In this document: piece by piece, positions 1 to 4,691 of the stretch | How the letters are laid out: each line of letters begins with the position of its first letter | Numbering within the stretch: position 1 is the first letter of the stretch | From: Veillonellaceae bacterium UBA5809 | Lineage (GTDB): Bacteria > Bacillota > Negativicutes > Veillonellales > Dialisteraceae | Length of the DNA stretch: 10,517 nt | Assembly (NCBI GenBank): GCA_002417965.1 | Contig: DIDD01000025.1 | Coordinates: 1-10,517, forward strand | Direction of reading: 5' to 3' | Program-made: the position numbers and the translations under genes | The notes under the pieces: generated by a model | What the model saw: the letters and a program-made list of their open reading frames with translations, nothing else | What the model was told of the DNA's origin: nothing | The model's database searches: none

Positions 1-16
1 GATGGAGTAAAATAGA

Positions 17-27
17 GTTCGCAATTT
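17..27 (+). repeat. Left terminal inverted repeat of the insertion sequence
   Basis: GTTCGCAATTT here is the exact reverse complement of 1313-1323. The match stops after 11 bases apart from one further chance-level match. The outer boundary is inferred, because no target duplication is visible. Confidence 0.65.
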
Positions 28-104
28 AATAAAGGGCATAGAAAAACCATTGGGATTCCGCTACAATGAATAGTGACCAAACCAATCATAAGGAGTGAAA
101 CCCA

Positions 105-1286
105 ATGGCTCAATCACAGAATAACATAAATTTATCATCTTTACTACTCACCTGTATGAATTCTTCTGACCCCATGCTGACCATGCTTCGTTGGCTCTGC
201 GATCAAATGATGGAAGCCGAAGTGTCTTCTCGTCTGTCAGCCGGAAAAAATCAACATAATCCAAATCGGAAGGGATATCGCTGCGGTTATCGGACAAGGA
301 GACTGGATACACGAATGGGAACTATTTATCTATTAGTGCCAAAAGTCAGAGAAGGAGGTTACATTCCCTTCTTTGTTACAGAAAGAAAACGCAGTGAAAC
401 TGCCCTTGTACAAGTGGTTCAGGAAGCCTTTGTACAAGGTATTTCCACCAGAAAGATCGAGAAACTGGCTCAGAAGCTGGGTATTGAAAATATGTCCCAC
501 GGACAGGCAAGTATGATGGCAAAAGGACTTGACCGGCAGGTTTCTGAATTTAGAACACGCTCTCTAAAAGAGAAAAGATATCCTGTGTTGTGGACCGATG
601 CCCTATATGAAAAAGTCCGTGTGGACGGACGTGTCATCAGCATGGCGGTCATCGTAATCTGTGGTGTGAATGAAGAGGGAAAGCGGGAAATCCTGGCGGT
701 GGAACCCATGATGGAAGAATCATCAGATACCTATAAAACATTATTTTTATCTCTTCAAGAAAGAGGCCTGCAAAATCCCTTGCTGGTGGTTTCTGACGGA
801 CATAAGGGGATTATTAAGGCCGTTAAAGAGAGCTTTCCCGGATGTGCGTGGCAGCACTGCAAAGTCCATCTGATGAGAAATATAATGGTCCATGTTCCCC
901 ATCATGCGAAAAAAGCATTCGGGGACAAACTGAAAGAAATCTGGCAGGCATCGGATCAGGAAGAAGCCAGGAAGAGAGGCAAAGAGTTCTGCGATATTTA
1001 TGAGAAAAGATTTCCTAAAGCAATAGAGATTCTGGAAAATAACTTGGACGAGTCACTTTCCTACTATGCCTATCCGATGATTGATGCAAAAAAGATTGCA
1101 TCCACGAATATGCTGGAAAGACTTAACCGGGAAATCCGAAGGCGTACGGGAGTGGTCGGAATCTTCCCCAATCCATCTTCTTATATCCGTCTGGTGAGCA
1201 CATATCTGATGGAATATGAAGAGGACTGGTCAACCGGAAGGTGTTATATCGCACAGGACTCCATTCAGGAGCTGTTGCCTGCTTAA
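105..1286 (+). CDS. IS256-family transposase (mutator type, DDE)
   Basis: This enzyme catalyses cut-and-paste or copy-out transposition of the element around it. The 393-residue length is usual for the family. The DDE catalytic residues can be placed at D165 (WTDALYEKVR), D231 (VVSDGHKGI) and E338 (NMLERLNREIRRRTG). The conserved WQHCKVHLMRN segment lies at 249-259, between the second D and the E. The N-terminal part has the family's RNGYR-like segment at about 55-65 (RKGYRCGYRTR) and the basic helical region expected for end binding. There is no frameshift or internal stop, so the gene is probably functional. The start is supported by AGGAG at 91-95, nine bases upstream. A TACAAT -10-like hexamer at 62-67 lies inside the left subterminal repeat, so the transposase could repress its own promoter when bound; that is inference. 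The codons look more A/T-rich than in the genes to the right, as is usual for an acquired element. Confidence 0.95.
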   Translation: MAQSQNNINLSSLLLTCMNSSDPMLTMLRWLCDQMMEAEVSSRLSAGKNQHNPNRKGYRCGYRTRRLDTRMGTIYLLVPKVREGGYIPFFVTERKRSETALVQVVQEAFVQGISTRKIEKLAQKLGIENMSHGQASMMAKGLDRQVSEFRTRSLKEKRYPVLWTDALYEKVRVDGRVISMAVIVICGVNEEGKREILAVEPMMEESSDTYKTLFLSLQERGLQNPLLVVSDGHKGIIKAVKESFPGCAWQHCKVHLMRNIMVHVPHHAKKAFGDKLKEIWQASDQEEARKRGKEFCDIYEKRFPKAIEILENNLDESLSYYAYPMIDAKKIASTNMLERLNREIRRRTGVVGIFPNPSSYIRLVSTYLMEYEEDWSTGRCYIAQDSIQELLPA

Positions 1287-1312
1287 TTCACTATACCGTA
1301 GTAGGAATCCTA

Positions 1313-1323
1313 AAATTGCGAAC
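1313..1323 (-). repeat. Right terminal inverted repeat of the insertion sequence
   Basis: This is the exact reverse complement of 17-27. The imperfect subterminal repeat 1288-1310 starts 2 bp inward and begins 2 bp after the transposase stop codon. Confidence 0.65.
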
Positions 1324-1328
1324 ATCCG

Positions 1329-1357
1329 TTGACAGTAGCATCATGATTTGTTATTAA
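1329..1357 (+). promoter_or_regulatory. Promoter-like sequence just outside the IS right end
   Basis: A consensus TTGACA at 1329-1334, a 17-bp spacer and TATTAA at 1352-1357 point rightward, away from the insertion sequence. No convincing gene follows on the + strand. A transcript would run through the terminator hairpin at 1420-1457 into the 3' end of the lipoprotein gene in antisense. The rest of 1324-1419 is A/T-rich and holds nothing else I can name. Activity is unproven. Confidence 0.35.
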
Positions 1358-1419
1358 AGTCAATAATTGTTTATATTTATATTTTCATCCTATGCTTAGA
1401 TTCTTTCATTTTCTTAATA

Positions 1420-1457
1420 CAAAAAAGCATCCTGCACTTTATATGTACAGAATGCTT
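1420..1457 (-). terminator. Rho-independent terminator of the lipoprotein unit
   Basis: Read on the minus strand, a 13-bp stem (1445-1457 with 1425-1437, two G-U wobbles and no mismatch) encloses a 7-base loop and runs into six T residues (1421-1426). It begins 17 bases after the lipoprotein stop codon. On the + strand the two wobbles become C/A mismatches and no T-tract follows, so it is directional. Confidence 0.88.
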
Positions 1458-1474
1458 CTTATTTCACTGCCGCA

Positions 1475-2611
1475 TCACCGTTCCGCCGGAAGATCAGGAT
1501 ACAGTCCCTGCCGGATCAGCCTCATGGTTTCTACTGTATGAATGGCACTGGCCACAATTTTGGTATTGGGTATGGCGAAGACACGCCTGTTTTTGACCGC
1601 TTTCATGCCTGCATAAACAGGCTCCTGAAACTGTGCCAGAGCGGTGGCGCGGTCGCCGGGGCCGCCGCGGTACACAACAAAGACAACGTCCGGATCAGCC
1701 TGGATCAGTTCCTGGGGTGTAATCCATTTACTCCCGGCATCCACCGTTTTTCCGCCCATTTTTTCAATCATGTCTCCGACCAGACGGCGTTTCCCGTATT
1801 CCTGTATCTGGCCCCTGGAGAATTCCACAGCCATCGCCGTCTGTTCTGTTCTTTCGCCGATCATGGCCTGCGTCGTTTCAATTTCTCCGATAATGCGTTC
1901 AATCAACCGCTCCGCCTGCATGGGACGGTTGAAGATATCTCCCATATGGGACAGAAATTCCATTTCACTTTCCACGGTTCCCGGAGGGAAATGATCTGTG
2001 TCCGATACATTGTCCATGTCCGCCGGTATCGGCGCCCTGACTGCATCCTTAGGCCCCTGGGATTCTTCCGGCGGCGGAGGAGGATTGTTGAGAAGTGAAG
2101 CCATTTCCCGGTCTTCAGGCGCGGATCCGGGCCCTGAATTTTCTTCTATATATACGGGAACGCCCTGTTCATTCCAGAAATTCGTATTTCCCAGCGAATG
2201 TTCCCTGAAGTCTTTATACCATCCAATGATAAGATCGGGATTGACTGATTTGACCTGCTGTACGCCCGGCGCCGACCGCACGATCTGCGCATGGGGAAGA
2301 AGCTTCTCATATTTTTCCTGCAGCGCTTCTCCGTTTTCCATATAGGGTGAAATATAGAGGAGGGCGATACGGTCTCCTACTCCCATGGCCAGAAGGGTAT
2401 CCGCTACCGACGGTTCACAGACAACAACCCGGCGCGGCGCTGCCTGAAAGGTCAAATCATTCATTTTTCCTTCGCTTGTATAGTTATGCACTGTTACGGG
2501 ATAAGCGGGAAGAGGCTCAGGGTCCGCGGCATTCTGTGTGTTTCCCTGTCCGCTGCATCCGCCGAGAACTGCTGCGGCAATCATCAGCAGCATTAAAAGC
2601 AGTCGTTTCAA
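1475..2611 (-). CDS. ABC-transporter substrate-binding lipoprotein (Fe/B12-type, Peripla_BP_2-like) with a proline-rich insert
   Basis: This is a predicted membrane-anchored receptor that captures a substrate for an ABC importer. A lipoprotein signal spans residues 1-19, with lipobox LGGC and C19 as the lipidated residue. The body fits the class III binding-protein fold of cobalamin, siderophore or heme receptors. A first lobe (about 60-157) has RRVVVCEPSVADTLLAMG and a VNPDLIIGW strand. A long connecting helix follows at about 213-255, then a second lobe (about 258-378) with IQADPDVVFVVYRG and NRRVFAIPNT. Residues about 158-211 form an unusual insert rich in Pro, Glu and Asp, including five consecutive prolines at 177-181, between the first lobe and the helix. 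The start is TTG. It keeps the basic KR before the hydrophobic core, has AAAGGA ten bases upstream, and overlaps the previous stop by 4 bases (TTGA). The nearest in-frame ATG would lose the basic residues. No permease or ATPase gene is in the window, so the substrate cannot be assigned. Confidence 0.8.
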   Translation of the reverse strand: MKRLLLMLLMIAAAVLGGCSGQGNTQNAADPEPLPAYPVTVHNYTSEGKMNDLTFQAAPRRVVVCEPSVADTLLAMGVGDRIALLYISPYMENGEALQEKYEKLLPHAQIVRSAPGVQQVKSVNPDLIIGWYKDFREHSLGNTNFWNEQGVPVYIEENSGPGSAPEDREMASLLNNPPPPPEESQGPKDAVRAPIPADMDNVSDTDHFPPGTVESEMEFLSHMGDIFNRPMQAERLIERIIGEIETTQAMIGERTEQTAMAVEFSRGQIQEYGKRRLVGDMIEKMGGKTVDAGSKWITPQELIQADPDVVFVVYRGGPGDRATALAQFQEPVYAGMKAVKNRRVFAIPNTKIVASAIHTVETMRLIRQGLYPDLPAER

Positions 2612-3183
2612 AGTGATCTGTTCCTTTCTGCCGGTGCGGATTCCTGTTTCTCTTTCCGGGGAGGAAGAGACGGATTTCTCGCGGCCTGCATCATGCTATC
2701 ATACCGGTCTCCGTCCATTCCCATACGCTCTACCGCCCAGGTCCTCCACCGGCATTCCCGGGTCCGTTTCTGCAGAATGGCTTTCATATTCATGGAAAGA
2801 GGAACCGACAGAAGGGCGGCCATTTTTATATAATGCATGGGCCAGCCCTCCTGAAGAAGCCGGAGCGCCTGCGCCTTGTCAACGCCCCACCACCGGTGCA
2901 GTCTGTCGGCGCAGTAGTCATGCCACCGGATCTGGTACCGGTCCGGTGTGAGATGCAGATGACGCTGTATCCGCTCCCATGGCTCTTTTTTTCTCATGTT
3001 CAGCACCTGCCCGGGATCGCATTCCGCCATCCATGCATACAGAAGGGCTTTCTCTACATCTTTAAAAGGGGCTTCCTCCAGCCATAGGCGGATCCGGCTG
3101 TGCGGATACTGGAATTTTTCATGCAGCGCATGTATCTGTTCCTCCGGAGACAGAGTGCTTCCCCGTCTGTCTGCCAATGCCAT
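2608..3183 (-). CDS. Uncharacterised 191-residue Trp/Arg-rich helical protein with an internal duplication
   Basis: I do not recognise a named family. The protein is rich in Trp, Arg, His and Met, has no signal peptide and no membrane segment, and is probably helical and cytoplasmic. Two segments look like copies of one unit. Residues about 37-84 contain KALLYAW, VLNMR, PWERIQ and DRY; residues about 112-162 contain KMAALLS, ILQKR, RWRTWAVE and DRY. The shared pattern is a helix, a VL.xR motif, a Trp-containing helix, then L/M and DRY. The C-terminal 20 residues are charged and probably disordered. I place the start at ATG 3183 because AGGGGG lies seven bases upstream. A TTG 28 codons further out (3267) falls exactly on the -35 element of a good promoter, so it is unlikely to be the start. 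The stop overlaps the TTG of the lipoprotein gene, so the two are one coupled unit and may share a role. Confidence 0.75.
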   Translation of the reverse strand: MALADRRGSTLSPEEQIHALHEKFQYPHSRIRLWLEEAPFKDVEKALLYAWMAECDPGQVLNMRKKEPWERIQRHLHLTPDRYQIRWHDYCADRLHRWWGVDKAQALRLLQEGWPMHYIKMAALLSVPLSMNMKAILQKRTRECRWRTWAVERMGMDGDRYDSMMQAARNPSLPPRKEKQESAPAERNRSL

Positions 3184-3227
3184 CCTGCCGCCCCCTCTGC
3201 TCCGGCAGGGTTCCAACGGTTCCTGCC
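3184..3227 (-). promoter_or_regulatory. 5' leader with two mutually exclusive hairpins over the ribosome site
   Basis: The leader of the 191-residue gene is about 48 nt from the predicted transcription start. In transcript order it holds segment 1 GGCAGG (3222-3227), segment 2 CCTGCCG (3203-3209) and segment 3 CGGCAGG (3184-3190, touching the ATG). Segment 2 can pair with segment 1 (6 bp, 12-nt loop) or with segment 3 (7 bp, 12-nt loop), not both. The 2-3 hairpin puts the AGGGGG ribosome site (3191-3196) in its loop and ends at the base before the start codon. The pairing is read directly; a regulatory role is inference. Confidence 0.45.
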
Positions 3228-3238
3228 TGATTTTCCTT

Positions 3239-3267
3239 ATTGTAACATATACTGCTTTTTGCCTCAA
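3239..3267 (-). promoter_or_regulatory. Sigma-70-type promoter, extended -10, for the unknown/lipoprotein unit
   Basis: On the minus strand there is TTGAGG at 3262-3267, a 17-bp spacer and TACAAT at 3239-3244, preceded by TGT (extended -10 TGn). Transcription would start near 3232. It lies between the nitroreductase terminator (3304-3332) and the start codon at 3183, exactly where the unit needs a promoter. Confidence 0.75.
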
Positions 3268-3303
3268 TCACAATTAATTTTCATCGTATGTCAATCTGTC
3301 ATA

Positions 3304-3332
3304 CAAAAAAGACGGCCTTGGAAGCCGTCTTT
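3304..3332 (-). terminator. Rho-independent terminator after the downstream nitroreductase
   Basis: Read on the minus strand, AAAGACGGC pairs with GCCGTCTTT (9 bp, 3324-3332 with 3308-3316) around a 7-base loop, followed by a T-run (3305-3310). It lies 19 bases after the nitroreductase stop and separates that gene from the promoter at 3239-3267. Confidence 0.9.
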
Positions 3333-3351
3333 CACAGGGAAAGAAGTTTTT

Positions 3352-3948
3352 TCAGTCTTCTCCCCGGTACAGTACAGAATTTTTCCATTCTCTGCGGGCA
3401 GGAGGAAGGGGCTTGTCTGTATAGCCGAAAGCCATAGCCGCCGCCATTTCGCCGTCTGTATTCAGCCATGTTTTTAATTCATCATAAGCCAAAAAGATAT
3501 TGCAGGTCCACAGGCTTCCCACACCCAGATCTGTTGCTGCCAGTGACATATTCTGAACCGCTGCGCTGACTGATTCCAGGTCGCAGATCTCCATGATTTT
3601 ATCTGGCACAGACAGATTTTCACCCAGAGGACGTCCCTGTTTATTCAGAACAAAAATGGTCACCGGCGCCAGCTCCAGAATGCGGGCTGTATAAACAGCA
3701 CTGGGAATATACGGCTCCCATCCGGTAAAACGGCTTTCTCCTCTGCGGACTTTCTGGAGCCCTGTCTTCATGGCGGAAACCATATCCCGTCTTTCCCGTC
3801 CCCGTACCACCACAAATTTCCAGGGCTGTCTGTTCTTCGCGGAAGGTGCCTGCACCGCTGCCTCTAAAATTTTTTCGATGACATCCTGAGGGACCGGACG
3901 GGGCAGAAATCTGCGTACGCTTCTTCTTTTATAAATGGCTTCGATCAT
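3352..3948 (-). CDS. Nitroreductase-family FMN oxidoreductase (second of a tandem pair)
   Basis: This is a cytoplasmic NAD(P)H-dependent flavoenzyme of the nitroreductase fold, usually a homodimer with FMN at the interface, that reduces nitro-aromatics, quinones or related electrophiles. The natural substrate is not shown. The 198 residues carry the expected landmarks. The phosphate-binding RRSVRRF is at 8-14, APSAKNRQPW at 34-43 contacts the flavin, and the C-terminal LGVGSLW at 141-147 is followed by NIFLAYDEL and the FGYTDKP turn before the tail. GGAGG lies six bases before the ATG. It is about half identical (96 of 196 positions by hand, no gaps) to the upstream neighbour at 4033-4623, so the two are tandem duplicates. 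This copy has its own promoter and terminator and is probably a single-gene unit. Confidence 0.92.
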   Translation of the reverse strand: MIEAIYKRRSVRRFLPRPVPQDVIEKILEAAVQAPSAKNRQPWKFVVVRGRERRDMVSAMKTGLQKVRRGESRFTGWEPYIPSAVYTARILELAPVTIFVLNKQGRPLGENLSVPDKIMEICDLESVSAAVQNMSLAATDLGVGSLWTCNIFLAYDELKTWLNTDGEMAAAMAFGYTDKPLPPARREWKNSVLYRGED

Positions 3949-3993
3949 GAAATTCCTCCACTGTGATGATTCTGATGCAAGAGCATAACAGTT

Positions 3994-4022
3994 ATTATAA
4001 TTAATTATTCTGCCGGTGACAA
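3994..4022 (-). promoter_or_regulatory. Strong sigma-70-type promoter of the downstream nitroreductase, overlaid by palindromes
   Basis: On the minus strand TTGTCA (4017-4022), a 17-bp spacer and a consensus TATAAT (3994-3999) predict transcription from about 3987, giving a leader of roughly 40 nt. A perfect 12-bp palindrome, ATAATTAATTAT, covers 3997-4008 across the -10 and spacer. The 8-bp palindrome AAGTACTT at 4021-4028 overlaps the -35. Either could be an operator, but A/T-rich palindromes also occur by chance. Confidence 0.8.
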
Positions 4023-4032
4023 GTACTTATTT

Positions 4033-4623
4033 TTATTTAAATGACACCAGTTCTTCCAGCGGCTTCCGGGGAAGCGGACAGACCGGGCGGCGGGTATAAC
4101 CGAGGGACAGGGCGGCAATGATTTCCCCCGGCTCTCCCAGCCATTCCTTCAGCTCATCATAAGCAAAAAAAATATTGCCGTTCCACAGGCTGCCGATTCC
4201 CATATCCCATGCGGCCAGCGCCATATTCTGTATGGCGGCGCCTATGGCCTGCACATTGCTCATTTCATGGATACGGTCCGCCGGACTCATGGGTTCATAA
4301 ACGGACCTGCCTTCGGAATCATAAATAAACAGTGTCACCGGCGCCGCCTGCATAACCCGTTGGGTGTACACGGCATTGGGAAGATACTCGGGGCGTCCCG
4401 CCAGCGGTCCTTCTCCGCGGGCCGTTTTTTCCAGGCCTGCTTTCATCGCTTCATCCATCCCCCTTTTGGCTTCCCCGCGGACCACAATAAAGCGCCAGGG
4501 CTGCCGGTTTTTAGGAGACGGCGCCCATTGGCCGGCCGTCAGAATTTCACGGAGATTTTCATCGGAAATAGGGTCGGGAAGGAAGAAGCGGATGCTTCTC
4601 CTTTGTCTGATAGCTTCGATCAT
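4033..4623 (-). CDS. Nitroreductase-family FMN oxidoreductase (first of a tandem pair)
   Basis: This is the paralogue of the gene at 3352-3948, with the same fold and probable FMN-dependent NAD(P)H reductase activity in the cytoplasm. Landmarks in its 196 residues are RRSIRFF at 8-14, APSPKNRQPW at 34-43, MGIGSLW at 141-147, NIFFAYDELKEWL and LGYTRRP. The flavin-contact segments are nearly identical between the copies. They differ most at the C-terminus and around 101-130, where substrate-access helices usually lie, which suggests different substrates. GGAGG precedes the ATG at normal spacing. Only 25 bases separate the start from the T-tract of the pyrG terminator, and I see no promoter in that gap, so expression may depend on read-through from pyrG or on a promoter inside pyrG. 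No terminator is obvious after its stop, so it may continue into the second copy. Confidence 0.9.
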   Translation of the reverse strand: MIEAIRQRRSIRFFLPDPISDENLREILTAGQWAPSPKNRQPWRFIVVRGEAKRGMDEAMKAGLEKTARGEGPLAGRPEYLPNAVYTQRVMQAAPVTLFIYDSEGRSVYEPMSPADRIHEMSNVQAIGAAIQNMALAAWDMGIGSLWNGNIFFAYDELKEWLGEPGEIIAALSLGYTRRPVCPLPRKPLEELVSFK

Positions 4624-4648
4624 GATATCCTCCAGAAAGGTGTCTTTC

Positions 4649-4685
4649 CAAAAAACGCCCTCGTCCCGGATGCAGGAGAGGGCGT
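4649..4685 (-). terminator. Rho-independent terminator of the argS-pyrG unit
   Basis: Read on the minus strand, ACGCCCTC (4678-4685) pairs perfectly with GAGGGCGT (4655-4662) around a 15-base loop and is followed by six T (4650-4654 and the last stem base). It starts six bases after the pyrG stop codon. Confidence 0.88.
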
Positions 4686-4691
4686 GAAGAC

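Larger units (their letters stand above)
17..1323 (+). mobile_element. IS256-family insertion sequence, apparently complete
   Basis: The element carries one intact transposase gene between short terminal inverted repeats. The exact repeat is 11 bp, GTTCGCAATTT at 17-27 and its complement at 1313-1323. The roughly 1.3-kb size is normal for IS256-family elements. A second, imperfect inverted pair lies inside: 53-76 against 1288-1310, sharing GGATTCC, CTAC and ATAGTGA blocks. It sits 25 bp inside the left repeat but only 2 bp inside the right one. I find no matching 8-9 bp direct repeats just outside 17 and 1323, so the exact ends are uncertain. Both outer flanks also show GATG (1-4, and complement at 1339-1342), so the true ends may lie a little further out. 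The window edge at position 1 prevents a check of the left flank. Confidence 0.8.

Noticed and set aside
1..1342. Target-site duplication or longer IS ends starting with GATG
   Set aside because: No convincing direct repeats flank 17 and 1323. GATG at both outer positions is only four bases, and the intervening sequence aligns poorly.
1348..1596. 82-codon + strand frame downstream of the IS
   Set aside because: It crosses the terminator hairpin and runs antisense into the lipoprotein gene. The N-terminal hydrophobic stretch comes from A/T-rich intergenic DNA.
1538..2098. 186-codon + strand reading frame
   Set aside because: It lies antisense inside the lipoprotein gene, whose signal peptide, lipobox and family motifs are clear. 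The + frame shows no family features and has no good ribosome site.
3184..3267. Upstream TTG start adding 28 residues to the unknown protein
   Set aside because: That TTG is the -35 of a good promoter and has no ribosome site, so the extra codons are most likely not transcribed or translated.
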